A DNA stretch of 30,264 bases from Methylobacteriaceae bacterium (GCA_031272615.1 JAISTL010000250.1:1-30264); one strand, 5' to 3'. Positions 7,544 to 18,067 are shown, numbered from the stretch's first letter. Notes: generated by a model not told the origin, from the letters alone. Numbers and translations are program-made.

Positions 7544-9038
7544 TCCCACCCTCCATAAAATTATGTTTTTTGAAGTAGTAGAGATAATTCTGAAAAACGC
7601 CGCCTTCCTTCTCGCAGAGGTTATCCCGTTTTGCGACAATTTGTCTATTCAGCAGCGGATTCACCGTTTCGGAAAGCGAACTCAGCAGCGCAACCGGTGA
7701 ATCTGCATCGGAGATGGTTTTATAGATGTTGAAGGAGTTCGCAACCTCCTTCTGCGGTGTCCCTATTATGAAGTTTTGCGCCGAGAGCCAACCGACATTA
7801 TAATATTGCGCTCTCAGCGAATACGCCCAGACAAAAGCGAACACGACAAATTGGTCCAACATCTCCAAATCCGTCTTTGTCGGGCGCTCGGGACAGAATC
7901 GGTCAACATACAGTAAAATGGCGGTGTCAAACAGCAATCGCGTAATCCGATTGCCGACACCGTTCTTGTATTCACGTAAATTGAGCGTTTTTACTATCTC
8001 GTTATCATTTATATAATAACCCTCATACTTGTCGTTGTTCTGTATGTCCTTCAAAATATCGAAGTAGTGTTTGGCGTAATCAAAAAAAGGCTTGCCGGCG
8101 ACAACCGGTGTATCCAACTGAAATGGCTTGAGATTTCGTATTCCCGAAACAAACGGCATCGCGGAATGGTTGACCATATCCGCATAAGAGAAGCCGCCTT
8201 TATAGAACTGAGCGTATGGAAAATTGTCCCGACGAGAAATACCCTTGAATTTGTGGATGTTATACTCCGTGAGTTCCCAAGCCCGATTGCCTTTTGTCCA
8301 CTCCTTCACACGATAGAGGTAGTCACTGAACAAGGCCGACAGCTCTTTTTGGTCCAGGTCCTCCCAGCCTTTAACGACTTTCTCGGTTTCGACCACGTCC
8401 AGGTCGTTCATCTCGCGCAGATGATACGCCTTCAACAAATCATGAGGATAGAGCTTTTTACCCCGGGCATTCTGCGAATCAAAAAACTGGAACGCTTCAG
8501 ACAAATCCTCGGTGATCACCACAATCAGTTCGCAGTTGTCTCTGACGTAGGCTGCCAGTTCTTCCTTGCCATCGGTGATGTTTTTAACTCTTCTTTCAAG
8601 AACGCGGAAATTATTCGAAACATTGCGTTTGTTGTACGGGTTGTCGGCAAGTGACTGGTCCAAAAAAGCGATTGAATGTGCATCGGGAGTATCGGTGCCA
8701 TCGGAAGTATTCCCGATGGCCTTGGCGTCCAGAAAGGCCTTCAGTAACAAGGAAAAGGTAATTGTCCTCTGCTGTCCATCAACAATGGCATACGACCCAC
8801 CCTCGTGGTGAAGAATCAACGTTCCAACCCGATAGGTTTCTTTATTGTTGTTTTTGGCATCGACAATATCATCCAATAACTGAATGGCGTTTTTCGCCGT
8901 CCATTTATATGGCCGCTGATATTCCGGTATCGACAAATGAATATCAGAAATGGCGTTCCCGTCTTTATCCTGCGTGATTTTGTTGGCCAGCAACAAATCG
9001 CCGACCTTGGTCAGAGCAAGTTTCAAGCTGTTGGCCAT
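7518..9038 (-). CDS. DUF262 protein without visible nuclease domain (island gene 1)
   Basis: A 506-aa protein with an N-terminal DUF262 domain: IPEYQRPYKW at 37-46, YRVGTLILH, and DGQQR at 87-91. DUF262 is the GmrS-like NTPase/DNA-sensing module. I find no HxxP...N...N pattern of DUF1524 in the C-terminal half, so this may be a regulatory or recognition partner of the DUF262-DUF1524 protein encoded next. The ATG at 9038 has GGGGAGAG about 9 nt upstream. It is the first gene of the operon; a promoter should lie in 9039-9165, but I cannot name one with confidence. The two DUF262 proteins are only distantly alike, so they are not a recent tandem duplication. Confidence 0.85.
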   Translation of the reverse strand: MANSLKLALTKVGDLLLANKITQDKDGNAISDIHLSIPEYQRPYKWTAKNAIQLLDDIVDAKNNNKETYRVGTLILHHEGGSYAIVDGQQRTITFSLLLKAFLDAKAIGNTSDGTDTPDAHSIAFLDQSLADNPYNKRNVSNNFRVLERRVKNITDGKEELAAYVRDNCELIVVITEDLSEAFQFFDSQNARGKKLYPHDLLKAYHLREMNDLDVVETEKVVKGWEDLDQKELSALFSDYLYRVKEWTKGNRAWELTEYNIHKFKGISRRDNFPYAQFYKGGFSYADMVNHSAMPFVSGIRNLKPFQLDTPVVAGKPFFDYAKHYFDILKDIQNNDKYEGYYINDNEIVKTLNLREYKNGVGNRITRLLFDTAILLYVDRFCPERPTKTDLEMLDQFVVFAFVWAYSLRAQYYNVGWLSAQNFIIGTPQKEVANSFNIYKTISDADSPVALLSSLSETVNPLLNRQIVAKRDNLCEKEGGVFQNYLYYFKKHNFMEGGNDSQNPTA

Positions 9039-9165
9039 CAGGTTTTACTCTCCCCGAAACAGTCGGTTATTCGGAAAAGAAATATGAACACATCCGGAAA
9101 TCACCAGGGCCGCACCTTCTCGCATTCGCCGCTTCTCCTGACAAACAAGCGTTTCATACCACCCC

Positions 9166-9214
9166 GTCCACCAGCCCTCTCACCGGATTGCTTCGCTCAC
9201 GCACGCAATGACGC
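9166..9214. repeat. Right 49-bp direct repeat flanking the DUF262 island
   Basis: Matches 3958-4006 at 46 of 49 positions in the same orientation and over the same length. It lies only 12 bp from the guaA stop codon, so it marks the boundary between the accessory operon and core genes. Here the repeat is a lone half element: only one tgtccacc-type unit precedes it, and no hairpin or opposite arm is present. Confidence 0.88.
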
Positions 9215-9226
9215 GACAGCGGCCTG

Positions 9227-10786
9227 CTACTCCCACTCAATGGTTCCCGGCGGTTTGGAGGTCACGTCGTAGGTGACGCGGTTGATGCCCTTGACTTCGT
9301 TGATGATGCGGGTGGCGACACGGCCGATGAAGCCCATCTCGAAGGGGTAGAAATCCGCCGTCATGCCGTCCACCGAGGTCACGGCCCGAAGCGCGCAGGC
9401 GTAATCGTAACTGCGCCCGTCGCCCATGACGCCGACGGTGCGCACCGGCAGAATGACGGCGAAGGCCTGCCAGATGTCGTTGTAGAGCCCGGCGGCGCGG
9501 ATTTCCTGCAGGAAAATGCGGTCAGCCTTGCGCAGGATTTCCAGCTTTTCCCGGGTGATTTCGCCGGGGCAGCGCACTGCCAGGCCGGGGCCGGGGAACG
9601 GGTGGCGATCGACAAAATCCGCCGGCAGGCCGAGCTCCCGCCCCAGGGCCCGCACCTCGTCCTTGAACAACTCGCGCAGCGGCTCGATGAGCTTCATCTG
9701 CATACGCTCCGGCAAGCCGCCGACATTGTGGTGACTCTTGATGGTCACCGACGGGCCGCCGAGAAACGACACACTCTCGATGACATCGGGATAAAGCGTG
9801 CCCTGGGCGAGAAAATCCGCGCCGCCGGTTTTCCGCGCCTCGGCGTCGAACACGTCAATGAACAGCCTGCCGATGGTCTTGCGCTTCCTCTCCGGGTCGG
9901 TCACGCCGCTGAGCGCCTTCAGGAACAGGGCTTCGGCATTCACATGCACCAGCGGAATGTTGAAATGATCACGAAACAGCGTCACCACCTGGTCGGCCTC
10001 GCCGGCGCGCAGCAGACCGTGGTCGACAAACACGCAGGTGAGATTGGCGCCGACGGCCTCATGAATCAGCACCGCCGTCACCGCCGAATCCACACCGCCG
10101 GAGAGCCCGCACAGCACGCGCTTTTCCCCGACCATGGCACGGATGCGCTCCACCGCCTCGCGCCGGAAGGCCTTCATGCTCCAGTCCCCGGAACAGCCGA
10201 CGATGTTCAGCACGAAATTGCGCAGCAGCCCGGCGCCGTCGGGGGTGTGCATCACCTCAGGGTGGAACTGCACCGCGTAAAACCGGCGCGCCTCATCGGC
10301 CACGGCGGCAAAGGGCGCGCCCTCCGACACCGCCGCCGCCTTGAAGCCCGGCGGCAGCGCCGTCACCCGGTCACCGTGGCTCATCCACACCGGTCGCCGG
10401 TCCCCCTTGCGCCAGACGCCCTCGAACAGGCTGATGTCTTCGATGACCTCCACCTCGGCGCGGCCGAATTCACCGTGGCCGCCGCCCGGCTCCACCACGC
10501 CGCCGAGCTGATGCACCATCGCCTGTTCGCCGTAGCAGATGCCCAACACCGGAACCCCTGCTGTGAGAACGACCGCCGGAATGGTCGGCGCGCCCTCGTC
10601 ATACACCGAACACGGGCTGCCGGAGAGAATGACCCCTTTGGGGTTCATTTCGGCAAACGCTTTCTCCGCCAGGTGATAGGGGACGATTTCCGAATAGACG
10701 CCCTGCTCCCGCACCCGCCGGGCGATGAGCTGGGTCACCTGGGAACCGAAATCCACAATCAGAATACTGTCGTGAGGATGGGACAT
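9227..10786 (-). CDS. guaA: GMP synthase (glutamine-hydrolysing)
   Basis: Aminates XMP to GMP with glutamine and ATP, the last step of guanine nucleotide synthesis. The 519-aa protein has a class I glutamine amidotransferase domain (nucleophile Cys84 in LGICYGEQ; His175 and Glu177 in QFHPEV). Then come the ATP pyrophosphatase domain with the PP-loop SGGVDS at 229-234 and the dimerisation domain ending in [11 protein letters not shown], typical of GuaA. The ATG at 10786 starts [20 protein letters not shown] at 10798 is possible but unneeded. The ribosome site is weak (GGAG, 11 nt upstream). guaB lies upstream in the same orientation, 133 bp away. Confidence 0.97.
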   Translation of the reverse strand: MSHPHDSILIVDFGSQVTQLIARRVREQGVYSEIVPYHLAEKAFAEMNPKGVILSGSPCSVYDEGAPTIPAVVLTAGVPVLGICYGEQAMVHQLGGVVEPGGGHGEFGRAEVEVIEDISLFEGVWRKGDRRPVWMSHGDRVTALPPGFKAAAVSEGAPFAAVADEARRFYAVQFHPEVMHTPDGAGLLRNFVLNIVGCSGDWSMKAFRREAVERIRAMVGEKRVLCGLSGGVDSAVTAVLIHEAVGANLTCVFVDHGLLRAGEADQVVTLFRDHFNIPLVHVNAEALFLKALSGVTDPERKRKTIGRLFIDVFDAEARKTGGADFLAQGTLYPDVIESVSFLGGPSVTIKSHHNVGGLPERMQMKLIEPLRELFKDEVRALGRELGLPADFVDRHPFPGPGLAVRCPGEITREKLEILRKADRIFLQEIRAAGLYNDIWQAFAVILPVRTVGVMGDGRSYDYACALRAVTSVDGMTADFYPFEMGFIGRVATRIINEVKGINRVTYDVTSKPPGTIEWE

Positions 10787-10866
10787 GGCTGTTGGCACTC
10801 CGTCGATGCTGTGCGATGACGCCGCTTATAGCAGGAAACGCCGGAAATGAAAAACCGGATGGGGGA

Positions 10867-10887
10867 CGCCGGTCACGCCGACCGGCG
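10867..10887 (-). terminator. GC hairpin between guaB and guaA
   Basis: cgccggt (10867-10873) and accggcg (10881-10887) form a 7-bp GC-rich stem with a 7-nt loop just after the guaB stop codon. On the minus strand a T run follows only after about 12 nt, so this is at best a weak or atypical terminator. It could instead be a processing or attenuation hairpin within a guaBA transcript. Confidence 0.35.
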
Positions 10888-10919
10888 CCGTGGACCGGAA
10901 CCGTTCCGCCGCGCGAATT

Positions 10920-12533
<1,614 letters not shown>

Positions 12534-13346
12534 TTAGGTGTTTGTTTCCGGTTCAGCGGCGCGAAGGAGCGGCGCCGTTTCATCGTCATCCTTCAGCCCG
12601 ACCCCCGTGAGCTTGAGTTCCAGAGCCTGCTCCATCAGCCGCATCATCTTGCGGGCGGCAACCGCCGCCGGCATTCCGGCGGCCCGGATGTTGGAAATGC
12701 AGTTGCGCTGGGCGTCCGAGCACCCGGGACGCGGCGCATAGGTCAGATACACGCCGAGGCTGTCCGCCGCCGAAAGGCCGGGCCGTTCCCCAATCAACAC
12801 CGCCGCAATGCGCGCCTTCGCCAGCTCGCCGATTTCATCTCCCACCGCCACGCGGCCCTGGTTGACGACAACACCGGTGACGTTCAGCCCGCGACCGTTG
12901 AGGAGCGGCCGCAGCTCCGTGACCAGCGGCAGGGCGTTTTCATGCACCGCTTTGGCCGAAAGCCCGTCGCAGATGACGAGAACGATGTCGACGGGCAGAC
13001 GGAACCCGCCCGCCAGCGCCTCCCGGCTCCCGGGGTGGAGCGTGCGCCCCAAATCCGGACGCCGGAGATATTCATCGCGGCTCCCGGCGCGGCTTCGCGC
13101 TTCGGCAACCGGAATACCCAGCGCGGTGAGGCCGTCACACAGCGCTTTGGCGTCAAAGCGCGCGTGAACCGCGTCCCGCGCCCGCGCATGGGCCAGCGAA
13201 AACTCCAGCACTTCCCGCGTCGGCATCGCCGGGCCGGCTCTGCCCAGGGCGATGCGCGCGTCGGTATAGGCTTTCAGCTCGCGCCACGGATCAACGGTTT
13301 GAAAGGCGTTGAACGCGACAACATCGGTTTCGGCCGGCTCTCCCAT
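12534..13346 (-). CDS. eutC: Ethanolamine ammonia-lyase small subunit
   Basis: With EutB it forms the adenosylcobalamin-dependent enzyme that converts ethanolamine to acetaldehyde and ammonia. The 270-aa protein carries the family blocks LPVDIVLVICDGLSAKAVHENA, GEIGELAKARIAAVLIGERPGL and CSDAQRNCISNIR. It is somewhat shorter than the approximately 295-aa enterobacterial EutC, with the difference at the N-terminus. The ATG at 13346 has AGGGA about 9 nt upstream. It follows eutB by 23 bp and is the last gene of the TRAP-eut block. A T7 tract on the minus strand (12512-12518) lies just past the stop, but I see no good hairpin with it. Confidence 0.94.
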   Translation of the reverse strand: MGEPAETDVVAFNAFQTVDPWRELKAYTDARIALGRAGPAMPTREVLEFSLAHARARDAVHARFDAKALCDGLTALGIPVAEARSRAGSRDEYLRRPDLGRTLHPGSREALAGGFRLPVDIVLVICDGLSAKAVHENALPLVTELRPLLNGRGLNVTGVVVNQGRVAVGDEIGELAKARIAAVLIGERPGLSAADSLGVYLTYAPRPGCSDAQRNCISNIRAAGMPAAVAARKMMRLMEQALELKLTGVGLKDDDETAPLLRAAEPETNT

Positions 13347-13369
13347 GGCGGATTTCCCTGATAGTGCGC

Positions 13370-14746
13370 TCAGGCGACAAGGCCGAGCAGAGCATGACGT
13401 CTGTGCTGCGGCAGAAGCGCGCCGTCACCGTCGGCAATGCCGGCGCGCTGCAGCCACCGTTCGAATTCCGGCGCCCGCTTCAGCCCGAAGACCTGGCGGA
13501 CGAACAGTTGATCGTGAAAGGACGTGGACTGGTAGTTGAGCATGATGTCGTCGGCGCCGGGGATGCCCATGATGTAATTCACCCCGGCCGCCGCCAGCAG
13601 CGTCAGCAGGGTGTCCATGTCGTCCTGGTCCGCCTCGGCATGATTGGTATAGCAGATGTCGCAGCCCATGGGCACGCCCATCAGCTTGCCGCAGAAATGA
13701 TCCTCGAGGCCGGCGCGGATGATCTGTTTGCCGTCATAGAGATATTCCGGGCCGATGAAACCGACCACCGTATTGACCAGCAGCGGCTTGAACTCGCGGC
13801 ACACCGCGTAGGCGCGCGCCTCGCAGGTCTGCTGGTCGACGCCGTGGTGGGCCTCCGCCGACAGTGCCGAGCCCTGCCCGGTTTCAAAATACATGACATT
13901 GTCCCCGACGGTGCCGCGTTTCAGCGACAGGCCCGCTTCCCGGCCCTGCCGCAGAATGTCGAGGGTGATGCCGAAGGACTCGTTGGCCTTCTGGGTTCCG
14001 GCCACGGACTGGAACACCAGGTCCACCGGAACCCCGCGGTCGATAAGGTCGATGGTTGTGGTGACATGGGTGAGAACACAGCTCTGCGTCGGGATTTCAA
14101 AGCGGCCGATCACCCCGTCCAGCAAGCGGGACAAATCGGCAAGCAGCGCCGGATTGTCCGACGCCGGATTGATGCCGATCACCGCGTCGCCGCAGCCATA
14201 GAGCAGACCGTCGATCACGGAGGCGGTAATCCCCTTGAAATCATCCGTCGGATGGTTCGGCTGCAACCGCACCGCCATGGTTCCCGGCGCCCCGATGGTA
14301 TCGCGGAAGCGCGTCACCACCCTGCACTTGCGCGCCGCCAGAATCAGATCCTGGTTGCGCATCAGCTTGGACACCGCCGCCGCCATCTCCGGCGTCACCC
14401 CCGGCGCCAGAGCCTCCAGGGCATCGGTGGTTGCGGCGTCGGACATCAGCCATTCGCGGAATTCGCCGACCGTGAGATGCGACACGGGGGCGAACGCCTG
14501 CGCGTCATGGGTATCCGCGATCAACCGGGTGACCTCATCGCTCTCATAGGGAATCAGGCATTCCCGGAGAAATTCCTTGAGCGGCACGTCGGCCAGGCAC
14601 ATTTTGGCCGCGATGTTTTCCTCGGCGCTGCCGGCGGCGATTCCCGCCAGCATGTCGCCGGAGCGCGGCGGCGTCGCCCGGGCCATCAGGGTGCGCAAAT
14701 CCTCGAACACCCAGCGGGTTTTCCCCACAGTCACGGTGTACGCCAT
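13370..14746 (-). CDS. eutB: Ethanolamine ammonia-lyase large subunit
   Basis: The catalytic TIM-barrel subunit, 458 aa, close to the E. coli length. Residues known to hold ethanolamine in the E. coli structure can be matched: Arg160 and Gln162 in AVRLQPN and Asn193 in GINPASDNP. The Glu and Asp equivalents (E. coli Glu287, Asp362) are at 288 in YFETGQG and 363 in GCDICYTNH. Conservation of these residues argues for a working enzyme. The ATG at 14746 has a strong GAGGAGG site 7 nt upstream. eutC follows after 23 bp and dctP precedes it by 78 bp. No eutA reactivase, cobalamin adenosyltransferase, aldehyde dehydrogenase or shell protein gene lies in the window, so those functions must be encoded elsewhere. 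Confidence 0.95.
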   Translation of the reverse strand: MAYTVTVGKTRWVFEDLRTLMARATPPRSGDMLAGIAAGSAEENIAAKMCLADVPLKEFLRECLIPYESDEVTRLIADTHDAQAFAPVSHLTVGEFREWLMSDAATTDALEALAPGVTPEMAAAVSKLMRNQDLILAARKCRVVTRFRDTIGAPGTMAVRLQPNHPTDDFKGITASVIDGLLYGCGDAVIGINPASDNPALLADLSRLLDGVIGRFEIPTQSCVLTHVTTTIDLIDRGVPVDLVFQSVAGTQKANESFGITLDILRQGREAGLSLKRGTVGDNVMYFETGQGSALSAEAHHGVDQQTCEARAYAVCREFKPLLVNTVVGFIGPEYLYDGKQIIRAGLEDHFCGKLMGVPMGCDICYTNHAEADQDDMDTLLTLLAAAGVNYIMGIPGADDIMLNYQSTSFHDQLFVRQVFGLKRAPEFERWLQRAGIADGDGALLPQHRRHALLGLVA

Positions 14747-14824
14747 GGTGCGGCCTCCTCACGAATGTATACCGGAGGCGGAAAACGGCGCAAACGCCGC
14801 TCCCGCGCCCCGGGCGGCATGAGC

Positions 14825-15874
14825 CTACGCGAAGGTGTACGGAACCCCCGCCTTGGAAATCACCGTGTTGTATTCCTCGAAAATCTTGATGATTTTCGCC
14901 GCGGTTTCGCCGGTTTGGGCAATTTCCTTCCAGAAATCCTTGGCGGCGTCTTCAACGGTCTTCCATTCCGCCGGAGCGATGCTGGTCAACTGCATCTTGT
15001 CGCCTTCGGCCCGCAGTTTCGCCTCCCCGCCCCAATACCACTGGTTGCGGTAGGTGTGGCTGGCTTCGATGGCGGTCATCACCAGGCGCTTGAGGTGTTC
15101 CGGCAAATCCGCCCATTTCTTCTCGTTGACGAGATAGGAGCCGATCCACGCTCCGGAAATGTTGTTGGTCAGGAAGTAATCCGTCACATCGGCCCAGCCC
15201 ACCGTGTAATCCTCGGTAATTCCGGACCACGCCATGCCGTCGAGTTCACCGGTCTGCACCGCGACCTGGGCGTCCTCGTACGGAATGGACACCGGAACCA
15301 CGCCGAATTTCGACAGGAAGCGCCCCGCCGTCGGGAAGGTGTAGAGACGCAGCCCGTCGAGATCGGCAACGCTTTTGATGGGTTTCTTGGTGTTGAAATG
15401 GCACGGGTCCTGCCCCGCCGACGACAGCCACACCACGCCGCCGACCTTCTTGTAAGCCTCCCGCCAGATGTCAGCCAAGCCATACTGGAAAAACAGCGCC
15501 GGCACGTCGAGGATATGCTTGGTCGCCAGCGGGAAATAGCCGCCGAACATCGCCACCTCCGCCGGAGACGCCATCGAATCATCGTCGGAATGGACAAAAT
15601 CGATGGTTCCGGCCTGAAGCGCGCGGAACAGTTCTCCCGTCGGAACAATCTGGTCGGCGTAATACAGCTCGATTTCCAGTTCCCCCTTCGCCGCGGCGTT
15701 GACGGCGTCGACGATGGGCTTGGTCACATGTTCGCCGAGCACCGAACCGGCATAGGTCTGCATCCGCCATTTGACCGGCGTCTGCGCCCGCGCCACCGCG
15801 GGGGCCGCCAGCACGCCGGCCGCGCCGGCGCTCAAAATGCCTGCTTTGGTCAAAAACTGCCGTCTGTTGGTCAT
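14825..15874 (-). CDS. dctP: TRAP transporter solute-binding protein (DctP family)
   Basis: The periplasmic receptor of a tripartite ATP-independent transporter. Its 349 aa begin with a Tat-like signal peptide (NRRQFLTKAG, hydrophobic segment, cleavage near AVARAQ), followed by a DctP fold. The motif DLDGLRLYTFPTAGRF holds the Arg that in most DctP proteins clamps a substrate carboxylate. The ATG at 15874 has AGGAGAAGG just upstream. Its position directly before eutB suggests ethanolamine or a metabolically linked compound as ligand. The retained Arg instead points to a carboxylate, so the substrate is open. It is separated from dctM by 228 bp containing a hairpin. Confidence 0.9.
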   Translation of the reverse strand: MTNRRQFLTKAGILSAGAAGVLAAPAVARAQTPVKWRMQTYAGSVLGEHVTKPIVDAVNAAAKGELEIELYYADQIVPTGELFRALQAGTIDFVHSDDDSMASPAEVAMFGGYFPLATKHILDVPALFFQYGLADIWREAYKKVGGVVWLSSAGQDPCHFNTKKPIKSVADLDGLRLYTFPTAGRFLSKFGVVPVSIPYEDAQVAVQTGELDGMAWSGITEDYTVGWADVTDYFLTNNISGAWIGSYLVNEKKWADLPEHLKRLVMTAIEASHTYRNQWYWGGEAKLRAEGDKMQLTSIAPAEWKTVEDAAKDFWKEIAQTGETAAKIIKIFEEYNTVISKAGVPYTFA

Positions 15875-16014
15875 AATCCTTCTCCTGACAAAACGTCTCT
15901 TTACTGTTCAATTCCGGAACAACCGTCCGTTATACCGGCGCCCGGCTGGGTTGCTGTCTTGGATGCCGGCCGGGCAACGCTGTCCGGCAGGCGGTTTCAA
16001 ACTCCGGAAGTGCC

Positions 16015-16054
16015 GCCGGAACGCCCGGTCTTCGGGTTGAAGACCGCCTCCGGC
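16015..16054. other. Hairpin between dctM and dctP
   Basis: ggtcttc (16027-16033) and gaagacc (16039-16045) form a perfect stem with a 5-nt loop, enclosed by gccgga (16015-16020) and tccggc (16049-16054). A tttt follows on the plus strand only. For the minus-strand operon it has no T tract, so it more likely marks an mRNA processing or stability boundary that could raise dctP levels relative to dctM. It could also terminate antisense transcription. Confidence 0.45.
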
Positions 16055-16102
16055 TTTTGACGTTTGTTGTTGTTTCGAGTTATCCGGTCGCCCACGCTCG
16101 CC

Positions 16103-17425
16103 TCACTTCCCGTAATGGTGGTTCGGCAGCCAGGTGGCGATCCCGGGAAAGATCATCAGAATTATCAGCGTCACCGTCATGATCCCGACAAAAGGCCAGA
16201 TGGACCGATAGATGTCGCGAAGTCCCACTTCGGCCGGCGCCATGGCCTTCATCAGAAACAGGTTGTATCCGAAGGGCGGCGTGATGTAGGCGATCTGGCA
16301 GGTCACGGTGTAGAGCACGCCGTACCACACCAAATCAAACCCCAGTTTGCCCACCAGCGGGATATAGAGCGGCGCGACGATCACCAGCATGGCGGTGTCG
16401 TCAAGGAACATCCCCATCACCAGAAACGACACCTGCATCAGAATCAGCACGTGCCACGGGCCGAGGCCGAGATCCGACAAAAAGAACCGCTCTATGGACT
16501 TCACCGCTCCCAGGCCGTCGAACACCGCGCCGAAACACAGCGACGCGATGAGAATCCACATGAACATGCACGAAATGCCCAGCGTTTTCTTCAGGATGGC
16601 GATGAACACCCGTTTGGTGAGACGTCCGCGGAACCACGCCACCACCGCGGCGCTGACGGCGCCGACCGCCGAACTCTCCACCAGGCTGGTGATGCCGTTG
16701 AGAAACAGCCCCATCATCAGCGTGAAAATGCCGATGGGAACGATGCCGACACTCAGCATGCGCAGTTTTACGCCCAGGGGGAAATTGCGTTCCTCCGGCG
16801 GCAGCGGCGGCCCCAACCGCGGATTGATGCGGCAGCGGATATACACATAAAGAGCCATCAACAACGCCATCAGCAGGCCGGGGAACACCCCCGCCAGCCA
16901 CAGGTTGCCGACGGGAACCCGGGCAATCATGCCGTACAGCACCATGACGATGGAGGGCGGCACCAGAATGCCGAGGGTCGAACCACCCTGCACCACGCCG
17001 GACACCATCACCTTGTCATAGCCGCGCCGCAGCAGTTCCGGCATGGCGATGGTGGCGCCGATGGCCAGACCGGCAACCGACAGGCCGTTCATCGCCGAGA
17101 CCAAGACCATGAGGGCGATGGTTCCGAGCGCCAAGCCGCCGGAAACCGGCCCCATCCACACATGAAACGCCTTGTAGAGGTCTTCGGCGATGCCCGATTC
17201 CGACAGCACATACCCCATGAAGATGAACATCGGCAGGGTGAGCATCGGGTACCATTTGACCAGCTTCATCGCCGCCGAAAAGCCCATTTCCGAGCCGCCC
17301 TCACCCCACAGCAGAAAGGCCGCCGCCACACCGACAAAGCCGATGACGGCAAAAACCCGCTGTCCGGTGAGCAGCAACACCATCATTCCGGAGAACATGG
17401 TGAGCGCGACAAACTCATAACTCAT
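16103..17425 (-). CDS. dctM: TRAP transporter large permease subunit (DctM family)
   Basis: The main ion-coupled transport subunit in the inner membrane. Its 440 aa contain roughly eleven to twelve hydrophobic segments. Family stretches include MFIFMGYVLSESGIAEDLY near the N-terminus, GGSTLGILVPPSIVMVLYG in the middle and GMFLDDTAMLVIVAPLYIP towards the C-terminus. The length is normal for DctM. Its ATG at 17425 overlaps the dctQ stop codon (ATGA), the usual translational coupling of TRAP permease genes. Confidence 0.95.
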   Translation of the reverse strand: MSYEFVALTMFSGMMVLLLTGQRVFAVIGFVGVAAAFLLWGEGGSEMGFSAAMKLVKWYPMLTLPMFIFMGYVLSESGIAEDLYKAFHVWMGPVSGGLALGTIALMVLVSAMNGLSVAGLAIGATIAMPELLRRGYDKVMVSGVVQGGSTLGILVPPSIVMVLYGMIARVPVGNLWLAGVFPGLLMALLMALYVYIRCRINPRLGPPLPPEERNFPLGVKLRMLSVGIVPIGIFTLMMGLFLNGITSLVESSAVGAVSAAVVAWFRGRLTKRVFIAILKKTLGISCMFMWILIASLCFGAVFDGLGAVKSIERFFLSDLGLGPWHVLILMQVSFLVMGMFLDDTAMLVIVAPLYIPLVGKLGFDLVWYGVLYTVTCQIAYITPPFGYNLFLMKAMAPAEVGLRDIYRSIWPFVGIMTVTLIILMIFPGIATWLPNHHYGK

Positions 17426-17931
17426 GCGATGGACTCTCCCCGCATGGCCGCAATATCCTTCAGCAGAAACGAGACGGCCTGCAGCAGCATCAGCGCCACG
17501 CCGGTCGTCATGATGATTTTGATGGGCGCCATATAGGGCGCCCAGGAGGAATAGCTCTTCTCACCATACTGTATGGCGTAGGCGGTGCTGGAAAAGCCGC
17601 CGTACAACAGGAACCCCAGAAACCCGATGACACACACCGATGTCAGCACATCGACGCCGGCGCGTCTGCGGCGGGACCACTGTCCGTAAAACAGATCCAT
17701 CCGCACATGGGCGCGCATCTGCATGGCCCAGGCGCCGCCGAGCATGTAATACGCCGCCATGGTGAACTGGGCGCTTTCCAAAGTCCAGTTGGCCGGGAAA
17801 CGGAAAGCTTTGGAGACAGAAGAATAGACCAGGATGGCGACCATCAGAAAAACGAGATACATCGAAACTATACCGACAAGACGATTGAACCTGTCGATGG
17901 AACGAACGGAAACACGGAGAAATGCGTTCAT
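17422..17931 (-). CDS. dctQ: TRAP transporter small permease subunit (DctQ family)
   Basis: The small membrane subunit that pairs with DctM. The 169-aa product has four predicted transmembrane helices (LVFLMVAILVYSSV, the region around FTMAAYYMLGGAWAM, VCVIGFLGFLLYGGF and IIMTTGVALMLLQAVSFLL). WAMQMRAHVRMDLFYG matches the common DctQ motif around R-A-H-V-R-x-D. The ATG at 17931 has AGGGG 8 nt upstream. It is the first gene of the TRAP-eut block, so the promoter should lie in 17932-18180. Confidence 0.93.
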   Translation of the reverse strand: MNAFLRVSVRSIDRFNRLVGIVSMYLVFLMVAILVYSSVSKAFRFPANWTLESAQFTMAAYYMLGGAWAMQMRAHVRMDLFYGQWSRRRRAGVDVLTSVCVIGFLGFLLYGGFSSTAYAIQYGEKSYSSWAPYMAPIKIIMTTGVALMLLQAVSFLLKDIAAMRGESIA

Positions 17932-18067
17932 GGTGTGGACCCCTGTCCGGTAGTGCGGCAGTCAAGACAAGTCACGCAGCCGAAAAGCCTGGGGGCGGAC
18001 CCGTTCCGGTCTCACGACGAGGGGAGTTTTCCCTGCCCGGTCGCGCCCGGGCGAACCGCGCCGCCGG

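Noticed and set aside
9602..10819. Plus-strand open frame of 405 codons opposite guaA
   Set aside because: Antisense shadow of guaA.
13364..16060. Long plus-strand open frame (898 codons) opposite eutB and dctP
   Set aside because: It is antisense to well-recognised genes, His/Arg/Gly-rich and resembles no family; long open antisense frames are common in G+C-rich coding DNA.
16064..17536. Plus-strand open frame of 490 codons opposite dctM
   Set aside because: His/Gln/Arg-rich antisense shadow of the TRAP permease gene with no ribosome site.
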